This document shows positions 20,877 to 31,911 of a stretch of DNA of 64,000 bases, piece after piece. The position numbers and the translations under genes were made by a program. Under the pieces are notes generated by a model. That model was not told where the DNA came from. It searched no databases and saw only the letters and a list, made by a program, of their open reading frames with translations. Positions within the stretch are counted from its first letter, which is position 1. The number at the start of each line of letters is the position of its first letter. Source of the stretch: Ophthalmolycus amberensis (taxonomy: Eukaryota > Chordata > Actinopteri > Perciformes > Zoarcidae); NCBI GenBank assembly GCA_024529925.1, contig JAFEUB010000788.1, positions 248,001 to 312,000 on the forward strand, given 5' to 3'.

Positions 20877-21029
20877 GGGGGATTAGGCCTATTGGACCTC
20901 TGTATCCCTACCCTCGGTGATAGTACTTCCGGATGGAGTCCAATCGCCAAAGACTTTGCACTTTGCATATTTGAAGCTTGTATAATAAATCATTGTTAAA
21001 TTATAAAACAAGTCTCTCCTGATTGAAAT
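20877..21029 (+). repeat. B2 split direct repeat (right terminus)
   Basis: 153 bp identical by eye to B1, with AATAAA at 20,984-20,989. It ends TTGAAAT; the flank continues CATGTAACC. Confidence 0.9.
20984..20989 (+). terminator. Polyadenylation signal AATAAA in B2
   Basis: Canonical hexamer about 40 bp from the right end of the element, duplicated in B1. Consistent with 3'-end formation of the genomic transcript; inferred. Confidence 0.45.
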
Positions 21030-21489
21030 CATGTAACCATGACTGTGATCAGTCTTCACCGGCAACCAAGTCGTTTTATTGGCCTGGCCCTCCTACGCAA
21101 GGGCAACGAGAGAAAAAGAAGAAGCGAAAAACACTTTAATGAAGCAGAAGGTGGATATAGTAGTCGAATACCAATTTGTCTTGACTCAAATGAATCTCTA
21201 CTCACTGATTTGTTTGTATTACAGTGCATCCGATTCATGGCTGCCAATTTCAAAGAAAGCTTAATTCAACTCAGTAGAGTACCTTTCCCCAGTGCTGACC
21301 CAGTGCAGCACTACTAGACGAAGTAGCAGTCTGCAAAGGTCTCTCTGCTACAGAACAGTGGGTTGAGTTTTACAGTTGTCACTTTCCCCAATTATTCTCT
21401 CACATAGATAGGAGGTCTCTGTTTTACACGTTCACCGGATAGCGAGGCCCCGAGTGGCGAGTAGGAAACAGAGTGTGTGCTCTTGCTCA
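21030..21489. other. Right flank of the retrotransposon; unassigned
   Basis: A 92-codon plus frame (21,039-21,317) has no recognisable domain. No repeat family identified. Confidence 0.35.
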
Positions 21490-21920
21490 GAAGAATGTAC
21501 AGCCATTACTCAGGCTGGTTCAACACGGACTGAGAAAAGGGAGCTTATTGCTGCCACCATCAGAACATTTTATTGGTTTCCAGCACACAATAATACGGAC
21601 TTTAGCATTATTTAGCTTGAATATAAAGCACTGAATGGATTCACTCTATAATATATGTTGGACGTGCTTGGAAGCTATGAGTGGAGCAGACCTCTGAGGT
21701 CATCTGGCGCTGGGCTCCTTGTCGTCCCCAGGGTATTTTCAAAGTCTGGAGAAGCTACTTAGTCTTCATGCTGCTTTTCGCTGGAATATCCGATGTTCCC
21801 CTTTGGATTGGAGATGTGCTCAGAATCTTTTCTTCTGAAAGAAGCCTCTAAACTTTTCTTCTTGAATAACACATTTGATTTCATAGTCGAGTTGATGCTT
21901 TTATGTTTGTTGGAAGTAGC
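21490..21920 (+). pseudogene. LINE ORF2 C-terminal remnant (L2-like)
   Basis: From 21,679 the plus strand encodes EWSRPLRSSGAGLLVVPRV, the conserved C-terminal 'RPLRSS-G-LL-VPR' block of L2-like fish LINE proteins. Upstream, with frame changes, come HWxxx-like and YKALNGF-like pieces (AAAGCACTGAATGGATTCAC near 21,625). Downstream a WNIRCSPLD...CAQNL...FKK pattern matches the usual 'LW-slP--iR-a-sl--FK--LKT' end. The copy has several frameshifts and stops and keeps only the last part of the protein. Confidence 0.65.
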
Positions 21921-21989
21921 TCAGAATGGAAAAAAAATGGGGTGAATGCAACATTTAATATGTGACATCTAAATTATGCAGATTAGGGA

Positions 21990-22230
21990 GGCTCATTTTC
22001 CATTTTTCTTCTGACCGATGCAGTGTATGTGCAAAACAGGCAACTGAGTCCCATACTCAGTTGCAACAGCGTTAGCAGAGTTAGCAGCAGCGATGTTGCA
22101 TTGATTGTCTCCACCACATAAATTAGTTTAGCTGCAAGGTTGCCAGATATGCTAAGCGAGTTAGCGAGTGTTCGGTCAAGAGAGAGAGAGCATGTGTGTG
22201 ATGATGAGTTTAAAGTTGCTGGAGCTGTTG
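21990..22230. mobile_element. hAT-like repeat remnant
   Basis: GCGAGTTAGCGAGTGTTCGG (about 22,158) followed by AGAGAGAGAGCATGTGTGTG closely parallels 32,400-32,465 in the hAT-like remnant there (TTAGCGAGTATGC..., AAGAGAGCGTGTGTGTGACG). TTAGC-rich DNA precedes both. Ends are not resolved. Confidence 0.4.
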
Positions 22231-22742
22231 CTACAATATAACTGCAGTAAAACTTATGTGGGCAAAGTACTCTGACCGTGTGACTTCACCACTCTGTAAG
22301 TCGCTGACTTTGCAGATGCCAAAGTAGGACACAGTTACAGTATTTCTATAGCTTACAGAGGGAGGGGTTTGGGTTATATTGACTGGCCAACACAGTATCT
22401 GCATATTTGGTGTATGGGCATAGTTCAGTGCAAAACTATATACGCAGAACTGCACATATCTTAGAAGTAATCAATATACTTTTACCAACAAATACAGTGT
22501 ATTGGTAAAACATAGTATAAGGATTTCAATCATGGTGCAAAACAGACTCCATGGGTGCACAAAAAACATTTATGGGACGACAACTAATTAAATCATGTTT
22601 CTTATGGCATCAGATTACAATGTTGTTTTAGTTGTGAATCAACCTTACTGCATGAACAATACAGTAACATGAAAATCAAGGTGAAAGTTAAAGGACTGTT
22701 GCTTTGTGCAATTTGTTATTAAATGGCCAAAATTACAAAAAC
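22231..22742. other. Unassigned AT-rich DNA
   Basis: No feature recognised. Confidence 0.35.
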
Positions 22743-22777
22743 GAGCCAAACTAGCTAAATATTAGCTAGTTTGGCTC
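22743..22777. repeat. Perfect hairpin with 16-bp arms and 3-nt loop
   Basis: GAGCCAAACTAGCTAA (22,743-22,758), ATA loop, TTAGCTAGTTTGGCTC (22,762-22,777). Arms are exactly complementary. Confidence 0.9.
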
Positions 22778-25700
22778 TTTGATTTTTTTCACACTGGAAC
22801 ATTGATATGAAATGTGTGTATAAGGTATTACAAAAATAATCATTTCAACAATAAGAAGAGTCAATCACTAAATGTCTTTGATGCACAGTCATTGCTGGAG
22901 TGAAGCAAGATATTGATCCATGACTGTAACTATGGAGCAAGATAGTGTTGTTATCCCTAGCAGCAGTCATCCTGGCACCAGCCTGAAGATATAGTGACCC
23001 ATGATGATAGCCCCAGAGCCAGTTGTAGCAAGTTAGTGAAGCATCAAGCCGAGTTGTTATCCAGCCGGGATGAGTATAGCGATTAGAGCTTAGGCATTTC
23101 AGACTGTTCAATAGAAGCAGATAGAATCCTCAGAACGACTCGAGTCCAGAAAGGTTTTCAGGATTAAAGTAAAAATGTGTTAAAGAGCATCTGTGAAAAC
23201 ATCACTCTTCACATTTGTGATTTCCACATTCTCTCCTAGCTTTAGCTCAAATGAAAACAGGGATGATGGACGGCAGCGCCCAGCAAAATGCATCAGCCTC
23301 GTTACTTTGATCACAGGAAATCAACTTGCTGTCACGACATTTTTTAATAAATGTCTTTTTTTCCTAACTTGTTCTTGTTGTTTCTGGGCATGCGTCCCAT
23401 TTATTTTCCCCACCACACTGCACAATGATTAGAGTCTGAATAATCAATTAAAGCTAGTACCCGTCCAAATCTAAACATGGTAAATCTGGCAGCGGTGAGT
23501 ATTTACCACTGCTCTCATAAAAGCTGGCAGTTTAGTATAGGCACACGTAGCTAAAACCGATGCAGTATGCATACAACAGCACCGCAGTAAATCCTACCTT
23601 CATGGCGGTTATAATGATCAGTTTGTGTTGAAACTGTTTTCGAGAGGAGAACTTTATGACCATTTTGTAGGCTGCAGTTAATGCCGCTGTCACATGTTAC
23701 TGCGTTCTACTGAAGGGTGTTTCCGATATTTAGACTACATTCATTGATATAAATGGGATGGACAACATATGAGAAACCTCGAGGAGAAAACCCAAATGAA
23801 GAGTGATCAAACTTAATACATGATGTGCTGTATGTCCCCACTTCACACAGGGTAGAGAGCACATGACACCAAATAAAATATACCGTTAATGATGTGACAT
23901 TATGCCTCTTCTTTTGTCCGAGTTCCTTTCCACTATCCCACAGGATGAAGGCAATTATCAGCACTCTTACCTGCTTTTACATGAGAAGTAAATACCACAT
24001 TTAAAAACAATGAAACAAACAAAGCAGAACCTGCTGAGCCAAACCATCCCATCCATTAGTCTGCATGTGAAAGTGTGTGTTCACATTCAACTGAAGTCAA
24101 GGCTGGTCCAACTAATCATGGTTTTATGATCGAGAGACAGGGGAAAGGGGCATTTCTGTTTTGTAAAGTATAAAAGTTCCCAGCGACCTACTGCGCTTCA
24201 ACCCTGCATGTGTTCACACTGAACAAGATCGGACCCAAACATGCACACAGAAGCAGAAAATGCAGCAGCGATGTCATGTCTCTTTGTATGATTTGTACCT
24301 GCTTCTCAGCTGTGTCCTTGCATCTTCTGTGAGCGGTGAAGCTGATGTTTTATTTTGGTATATTTTACGAAATGAATGTCTCAAACCAAACCTTGAGGAA
24401 GAGTTACCTGGTTTTGTCCTTTGGTCTTACGATCATATGCACACAAACCCATAGCCTCTGCGTGTGCGTCTTTGTTGTACACTCATTAGCACACATTTGG
24501 ATGCTGGTGCTTTGCCAGATAACGCCTTGGGGTTATTGAGATTCCAGTTCCCTTGAAATGAGAACTATCAGACTCAGAATTTGTTCAGAACGAAAACACA
24601 AAAATCTGCTTCCGCAGCATATGTTCAGGACTGATGATTTGATTGCAACTTGTCTTTGCTTAATGTCTTTCAGTCTGTGTTATATCACTGCTCTCCTTGT
24701 TCTTACTTTCTTTGCTCTACTGCAGGTAGAGTTATGTACAAGGGCGGTGCAAGAGCCATTTGAATGGCTGCAGGGCATAATATACATACTACACACCATA
24801 CAGTTATATATCTGCAGTCATATCTGAGTTTTTCCAAGCTGGGTTTTACAGGAAGGACATAAAAGGACCTTGGATCTCAATATCTTAACGGAACCCAACC
24901 GACTCTGTATCCAGGCAACAGTGACATAATTTCCATGCAACTGAGCTGCTTCATCTCGGACATAGACTGTACATACAAATGTAGGTCTTTCGTTACTGTT
25001 GTCAATATTTTAACACACTTTCACATTGAGGCCAATAACTACCCGGGATTTAATGCCAAAATCAGAAGCTGTGCTCTCGTTGACTCATTAATGATACATG
25101 AAACTTATGTTACCCTGCAAATGAAGCTGCGATGAGACCAGCGGGAACTCGGCTGCTAAAGAAGCAATCAGGCGTTGATCACATTTTGAAAACCATAACA
25201 GTTCATGATCTTAAATAGGCTACAATCAGTTTTTTTTGTTTTGTTTTCTTAGCTAGTTAGTTGAGTAAATCAGTTGAATAGTTTATTAGTATGATAAGTG
25301 TCACAAAATGTGTAAGTCAGTGCAGGATTACAGCCTTTCAAAGGAAAGGCTAAAAAGGAAAGAAATGCCTTTCCTTGGTTTTACTAGATTCTGTAGATAG
25401 GTTTGTTGCAACTGCAATATTGCAACACTGCGGTGTTAACAAGCCAACCGCAGGGGATGTCAGCAGACGGGACATTTTTTGAATTCTTTGCCACATATTT
25501 ACACTGTGCCTCAAACAATGGAGGAGATGTGAAGACACACAGAGGGGGGTTCGTCCTCTCTCTCTCTAGGTGTTTCAGTCTTCTCTTCATCCGGAGCAAG
25601 GACTCTACCTTGTGTCGCCATTTTTAACATTTGCGGAAACCCTGTATCATAGCAACCACACAGCACCAAAATGTCTCAGCTGAAAAATCACGCTCGGCCT

Positions 25701-25925
25701 CATTGCCCTTTAATAAAAAATAATTGAATTAGTTTTAAAACTGTGTAATTTAAAAACCAACAATAGACTTAATAGCAGTATTATCACCACAGGGGAAGGT
25801 CCTTTTTAACTATGTATGAACTATGTACCAAGTTCACTAGCACACAAACATAAATCTGGCATGTAATTGGTGTTCAAAATGTATTACTGAGTTAGAAGAT
25901 AAATGCAAGCTAATGTACATGCAGC

Positions 25926-25928
<3 letters not shown>
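22778..25928. other. Long unassigned non-coding stretch
   Basis: About 3.1 kb with no recognisable exon, RNA gene or repeat family. Longest frames are below 90 codons. A short inverted repeat around 25,336-25,375 (CCTTTC.../GAAAGG...) is the only structure seen. Confidence 0.35.
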
Positions 25929-25958
<30 letters not shown>

Positions 25959-26035
25959 TTAACAAGGAAGAAGAAACACATTCTAAGTTTTCCGCTCAAT
26001 CTGTCAGCAAATCATGTGTCATAATTTACAGACAC

Positions 26036-26069
<34 letters not shown>

Positions 26070-26164
26070 GAGTGGACGTAAGCATATGCCTGTGCATCTT
26101 TGAGTTAAACTGTGAAAACATGCTGTATATAAGTGTAGCATATGTGTGTGTGTGTGTGTGTGTG
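25929..26164 (+). repeat. Cluster of three dinucleotide microsatellites (AC, GT, GT)
   Basis: (AC)n at 25,929-25,957, (GT)n at 26,038-26,067 and (TG)n at 26,142-26,164. The first is inverted relative to the others, at about 80 and 185 bp distance. The 123-codon plus frame across the cluster is mostly CVCVC/HTHT peptide and is not a gene. Confidence 0.9.
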
Positions 26165-26329
26165 CGGTCGTGTTTCGTGAGTCAGGTCTTCTTCCTTCTG
26201 GCATCTCCTGAACTGTGTGAAGGTCAGCCAGGCCTGAGAGACATGACAAAGATACAGTGGAGGCTAAAGCAGGAGACGGTCTGACTCGCTCACCACTCAG
26301 CTGTGTTTGGCCTGCTCTGTGGATTTTAG

Positions 26330-26640
26330 TTCAGCAAGAGGGGGTGGAGGAAGACCAATGAAGATGAAGAGGCGGAAAACAAGACAAAAGAGGCATGAAG
26401 TAGCGGAGGAGGATGAATAGAGACTAAGCGAAGGAAAGAGTGAAGAAGGATGGAAAAAAGTTGAACTAGGGAGAAGGAAGCAATGAAGGGAGCCTTGTTC
26501 TTAGAGTTAAGTGATGCTCAATTCATAAAAAGAAAAAGAAACGTCTGGAACAAATCAGAAGGTGGACAGACACATAGTGGGAAGAGAGAAGGAAGAATTA
26601 AGACTCGGCGGGTGTCAAAGAAGTGAAATAAACTGCAAAC
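26330..26640 (+). repeat. Purine-rich tract
   Basis: About 300 bp dominated by A and G on the plus strand (GAGGGGGTGGAGGAAGACC, GAAGATGAAGAGGCGGAAA, GGAGAAGGAAGCAATGAAG). Confidence 0.55.
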
Positions 26641-28434
26641 TAGCAATAGACGAGTATGGAAGTCATATCATTTTTGACCAAATGTCAACCAACCAGATAT
26701 TGACAGCCCTGACTGACTGAAGTGTTCATCATTGCCTCTACAGGGACACATGCCACCCCAGGGCTGCAAGACACAGAAATCAATACAAATGCTGAAATGC
26801 CGATAGAGAATCATTTAAACTCTGCAATTCAAATGTTTTCTTCATGCATTATTAAATGAGTTTTCCAAAAAAATAAGACGATTGACTCGAGGAAAAAGAG
26901 AGCCAGATGGACGTTAAGACAGACCAAAGAAGACATGCACATATGAAGTTAGCCGATGTCCTGACGGGCCATGATGTTCATGACAGCACACCGATCAACT
27001 GGTCAGCTGATCAGAACTCCTGAAGGCCATGCTGACAGAAGACTGCTCTCAAATCAGACGGTTATTAGACGGTCTAATTAAATGATCCTTGAACCCACTC
27101 TACCCTCTCTGCCCTCATTGGTAATTGTCTTGTATTTTGTCAGTAATGGTCTAGAGGTGCTCAACATTAAATATTAATATTAATTATTATTTATAGCAGT
27201 CAATTCTAAATGTTCTACTGCCAGGAAATTATAATGGGACTTCTTCTATTCACTTCTTCCTATGGGAACTCCTTTTTCTTTTAATGACCCCATTTTTATG
27301 ATAAAGCGTAAACACACCAGATGCGACCTGTGTAACCCATTAGAGCCAAAATACTCACACTTTTAGTTGAACGGGACCATAGAGACAATGTCAACTTTCC
27401 ATTTGCAGTTTACACATTTTACTGATTGCACACCCACCGCTCCAAACCCCCATCAGACAATAATCATGAAGTGAATACTAATTCAGCGGCGAGCGCCCTG
27501 AACGCTCAGACATCAAAGCAAAGAGAGACAGCGAGAGGGGAAAGAGAGGTAAGAGGTTAGAGAGTGAAGGAAGGGAAAACAAAGAGGGGGGGGGGGGCAG
27601 AGTGGGCATAAACTACAGCATCTCAGGCCCAAACATTCTGTGATTGAGGTTGGTAAATTAGGAGAAAAGTTGCAGAATAAACTTGGACCTTTTTGTTCCT
27701 GGTCTCCTGAGTTGCATATTACAGGTGATGATAAGACCCCAGGCTTCTCAGAGATACGTTAACTGTGACTGGAAAAAACTTGATGTTCTTCTTTGCTCTC
27801 GTGGACGTTCTACCTGCTTGTATATCTGTGTGTCAGCTGTCTCTTCAGCTGTCTGTCAACGTCTTTCCATGTTTCTCCTTTATCCGTCTGATCTTTTCCA
27901 TATCTGTTCCTGTCTGCTCTTCTAGCCGTCTATTTTTTTTTACTGCAATCCACAGCTGTATAGAAAATCCTGCAATGGTTGTGTATTTGTTTATTACTGG
28001 GTGCAAGAAATCCGCATGCAAGTGCTACATGTCTCACCCTAACCATGGCCCAGACTAAATGACCTGCAGATGCCTGTTATTAACTTCGTTGCCTGTAATA
28101 ATCTTATTCATTTTCACACTCCTTTTGCAGTCTTCTACCCTCACGACGTGTGTAAGTGGACAGCTGTGCAGTGAGCTAAAGACACTCCCAATGAAGGTTG
28201 AAAAATGTTTAAGTCTTTACTTGAAGCAACTATCAATCTATGAAAACAGTACTAAAGAGCAAATTCAATAATAGTGATTGGCATCAGCAAAACATGACGT
28301 GTCATGAACAATTACGGCAGCGTATTGCTGCCTCTACGATTAAAAACGATTTGCTCGGTTTCTCATAACTCCTTTTAACAAGATCCTTTTCTATGGATCT
28401 TTTCTGGGCTGTAATTCAATACCGATGTCTTTGA
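26641..28434. other. Unassigned non-coding DNA
   Basis: Includes a GA-rich patch with a G12 run at 27,586-27,597. Overlapping frames of 80-97 codons (27,683-28,058) encode Cys/Phe/Leu-rich peptide without a known domain. Confidence 0.35.
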
Positions 28435-28461
28435 CATGCTTATGAGACGCTCATAAGCATG
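28435..28461. repeat. Perfect hairpin with 12-bp arms and 3-nt loop
   Basis: CATGCTTATGAG (28,435-28,446), ACG loop, CTCATAAGCATG (28,450-28,461). Confidence 0.9.
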
Positions 28462-29225
28462 GAATCGATCTGTCTTAGCGGGAGGAGATTATATAATTAC
28501 TTATAGGCAATTTATTTATTCGAGCACCAGCCAGCTGGTCTCTAGGATCACTTTTACTTTTCAACACACAAACAAACTTCTTCTGTTGCTCGACGAGAGG
28601 AGCTTGTTTTTTTTCTTTTCTTCACACGGACCACTTCTGAGTCTCAATCAAGTCTCTTACACAATGCTGTCCCATGAAGGCTGTCAACCGGTCGATCAAC
28701 AAACACGAACGCCCTCTCGTTTCTGCACCCAACGGCTCTTTCCATTTGATACAGAGAGAGGAAGAGAGAGAGATCCTGACCTGGATCTGTCCACCACGGA
28801 TGAGGCATGTTTTTGCTTCCAGTTGTAGATTTGATTGGTAGAAACTCACAATCCCGTTGCCAGAGACATCAAATTACTGCCAGTGATTAGTTGCACAGTG
28901 TATGCAAAACAGACGCCCTCACCACCTCCTACACATATTCAAATTGCAGCCTAACTGCTATTGCTCATTGGCGCCTACCGTTATACTGTTAGCAAGTGGC
29001 TAACTATAAATAGCAAAAAATGGCAATGTGATTCTGAATATGCAAAATTGGGAATATTCAAAAGGACAAATTGTCTCAAAGTGCATTGTTGATTCAAGAT
29101 GTGTTTGTAAATGTGTGTGAGCAAGACCAACATGGAGCGATAATGACAGACTTTTCTTTCCAATTGCAAACACTTGGAAATTGCAAACACTAAAATGTCA
29201 GCCATTGGATGATTATGATAAAAAA
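28462..29225. other. Unassigned non-coding DNA
   Basis: No feature recognised. Confidence 0.35.
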
Positions 29226-29268
29226 AACCTCAGTTTTACAAATTAAAATTGACTGTAAAACTGAGGTT
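29226..29268. repeat. Perfect hairpin with 15-bp arms and 13-nt loop
   Basis: AACCTCAGTTTTACA (29,226-29,240) and its exact complement TGTAAAACTGAGGTT (29,254-29,268). Arms this short with no further stem do not by themselves indicate a microRNA. Confidence 0.9.
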
Positions 29269-30164
29269 CAGTGAGCGCTGGGACATAGTGTCACTGCTTT
29301 GAGCAGCTTATAGTATTATTGTATGCAGCTTGATTTTCATTTTTCAGTGTTGGACTCACTAGAGATTTTGGCAGGGTGGCCGATGCCCTCTGGCCTTTCC
29401 AGCCATTCTCCCTTTGCATGTGTCATCTGCATATGACTGAAGTCACTCATGCATGTCTGTCAACTGTGTATTTCCCGAGAAAGCTCTCAATGGAAATGCC
29501 TGTGGAGAATAACTAAGAATGAATATAGCTGTCAACTGGTCCCAAAGGAACCCATTTGAAGCATCCTCCCTTCACTGTCAATCGCTCTGCTAGGAGCCAT
29601 ATTGAAAGAATATTCTTCTTTTTAATCTGTCAGCAGGCTTAGACAGCATCGGTGTGGCTGAGTGGTCAAAGGCAGACTCACTTTGTTATGAGGATAAAGT
29701 TAATGTTTCCCACTGCCTGTTCTTTTATGAGATGAGGCTGAGATAAGAAACAATAACAGCACATACAGGACCAAACACACTCGTTTATCACAGAAACCTC
29801 CCACAATACTCTCTCTTTCTCTCTCTACGTTGGGATATTAGATCGGCCTATTATGTCTTTTCAGTGTGCTGATAGTGCATGTCTGCACTACAGTAAAATA
29901 CAGTCAGGCTCTGGTCAAATAAAAAATGACAAAAGGGCTTGCCCTGAACGAAGTTCAAACATATTTCTTTAAACATTTTGCAAGAGGAAGAATGAGCAAA
30001 GCATTTCTTTAACTTTCATGGACTTAAGATGGTTGAGTCATGACTTATTGTTACATATTATCAGCAGCTAAGTGTTGTGAAATGTTGGCTGTTATGAATA
30101 CAGGTTATGCAGCAAATAACATCACAGTTCCCCCCTGGAAATAATGAATGACCTGTTCTCATGA
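29269..30164. other. Unassigned non-coding DNA
   Basis: No feature recognised; a tRNA-like patch near 29,649 was rejected. Confidence 0.35.
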
Positions 30165-30300
30165 GTTATTTCTCAGTGAAAGTGGTGTTATCCCTCAAGG
30201 TCCGGTGCTTGGCCCACATTTATTATCTATGCACTGCCTCTAGTGCATCTTTAGATGTATTCTACATTGTACAATCAGGATAATGTTGTCACTTACACAT
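30165..30300 (+). pseudogene. Small LINE reverse transcriptase fragment
   Basis: The plus strand from 30,184 reads GVIPQGPVLGPHL, matching the conserved 'GVPQGSVLGPLLF' block of non-LTR reverse transcriptases. A TATGCACTGCCTC segment follows that resembles the 'IYxLPL' continuation after a small deletion. The YADD block that should follow is not recognisable. Heavily decayed, probably L2/CR1-like. Confidence 0.5.
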
Positions 30301-31647
30301 CCCTACAAGCAGTAGCGGATCACAAGCTTAGTACCAATCACCCGTGATAGACTCTGTAATCATCATATTAAAACATATATTCAAATTAGGCCGGAGATGT
30401 GGCCCTTTTTTTCATGCTAATGTCCAACCCAAAATCTTGTCTACGGTAATAACTGAACCAAATAATTGATTTTATTCACAAAGACATGCAACCGTATACT
30501 GCAATGTTGAGAAATAGTTTTAAAAGGATGACACAGACCAACACCCAGCTGGCAGGGTTTCAATGGGAAATCATCCCAGAAAGTTGCCCTGTGTAACAGC
30601 TCCCATTGGTCATGACTATTCGTGTAAACATACTCCGACTCCGAGAGGAGTAGATACAAATTCCCTGATATACTCCAAAATGGACAGTGGACGCAGTTTA
30701 CCACTGTTGGTGTCTGCGTATGTAGATAAGTTGCTAACACGTGCGGTCGGGGCGCTTAAGTGTGTTCGGTCTGTGTGGTTATAAAGTCTGGGCATCCGCA
30801 CAAACCCTCGTGGACACGAAATAAACCTCACAGTTGTATGGATGGAAGAAGTCATTTGGTTTTAAATTACTTGTATGCAACTATTTTGATCATGATCATG
30901 GTAGGCTACAGTTAAGTTTCAGGAAAATAAAGCCACCTGGTTAAGAAGCATATACCATGGTTCTACAGTCAAGACTTGTTGTGTTTCTATGCAGTTCAGA
31001 AATGTTCAAAATTCAGTGCCAGTTATATCCGGAACCTCTGCAAGATCAGAACAAACCTACCAATGTTTAGATTGCTACTGTTCCCTCTGAGATGAGCTCC
31101 CAGGCATACACACAAATCAAAGCTGACAGTGTTTGTAGAAAGCATACAGCTAAATAAAGTTAGTCAGACCATTAACAATAACAAGGATATTGGCTCTCTT
31201 ATTATATTCATTGGTTATTTATTTTTGATCTGTCTTTCTTTCACACCCCCACCTCCCACCAGCCCCTCTTTCTCCATCTCTTTATTTTCAGTCTTTCTTC
31301 TCGCCCTCCTTCCCTGCGGAGGCATTCTCAGCACTGTAGTGTTTGCCAGGAAGATTTGATAAACATCATAAGCCGACATGTCTGCTCTTTAATGAGATCA
31401 ATCATAACCATCGCTATCGTGCTCCACTCTCTCCTGTTTGTCCGCAGGCTCCGGAGGGGAGGGAGAGACACACACGAAACACACAGAGTCAGTAACGAGG
31501 GGACTGTGTAAGTGTAGTATGGTAGTATGTGCGTGCATGTGTGTGTGTGAGTGTGTGTAGTGTTAGGGAAGTGGTGTATGTGTTATATGCTCATGCAAGA
31601 CGTGATTGAGGAACACATTTTCCACTTAATTTTGTTCATATCAACAA
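30301..31647. other. Unassigned non-coding DNA
   Basis: No exon recognised. A GT/GTG-rich irregular patch lies at 31,530-31,560. Confidence 0.35.
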
Positions 31648-31687
31648 TGTTATTATCTTAGTGACCATGGTCACTAAGATAATAACA
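31648..31687. repeat. 40-bp perfect palindrome
   Basis: TGTTATTATCTTAGTGACCA at 31,648-31,667 is followed without a loop by its exact reverse complement. Just outside, CAA on the left and AACATTG on the right extend the symmetry, with a 3-nt bulge (the CAATG/CATTG ends). Confidence 0.95.
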
Positions 31688-31903
31688 ACATTGATTTCTG
31701 GGATTGTAGGGGTGCAACGATCCATCCATGTGATGTAGCGATTCAACGATCAACGATCCAATATATCGATGCAAAGTGACAACAGAAACGTATCATCATT
31801 ATTAAGATGTGCCACTATTTTGAAATCCCAGAGGCATCACAATTTCCATCCTTCCTAAACATCCAAACGGTGCTAGCAGTGTTAGCGTGCAGTGCTAGCT
31901 GTG

Positions 31904-31911
31904 TTAGCGGG
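31904..31911 (+). repeat. Left 8-bp target-site duplication
   Basis: TTAGCGGG directly before the nested element; the right copy TTAGCGAG (32,369-32,376) differs at one base. Confidence 0.75.

Larger units (their letters stand above)
15766..21029 (+). mobile_element. DIRS-order (Ngaro/PAT-like) tyrosine-recombinase retrotransposon with split direct repeats
   Basis: The ends carry the repeat order A1-internal-B1-A2-spacer-B2: A1 15,766-15,987, B1 20,395-20,547, A2 20,548-20,769, B2 20,877-21,029. B1 abuts A2 directly, which is the hallmark of split direct repeats in Ngaro and PAT elements; inverted repeats of the DIRS1 type are absent. The interior contains a gag-like 5' open region, a possible YLDD reverse transcriptase block and a clear tyrosine recombinase C-terminus (HSFRIG, then GRW and a catalytic Tyr in SYIR). 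Element length is 5,264 bp. A1 and A2 differ at 2 of 222 positions; B1 and B2 appear identical over 153 bp. No target-site duplication is seen, as expected for recombinase-mediated insertion. Coding frames are broken, so the copy is non-autonomous. An ordinary LTR element would not explain B1 lying before A2. Confidence 0.8.

Noticed and set aside
15766..21029. Conventional LTR retrotransposon with 482-bp LTRs (A2-spacer-B2)
   Set aside because: The left end has only A, not A-spacer-B, and B1 lies immediately before A2. This does not fit two LTRs, and the coding motif is a tyrosine recombinase, not an integrase.
29645..29720. tRNA-Ser/Leu-like gene (GGTGTGGCTGAGTGGTCAAAGG)
   Set aside because: Only the D-arm/A-box region resembles a tRNA. 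There is no B box (GGTTCGANTCC) and no acceptor stem.
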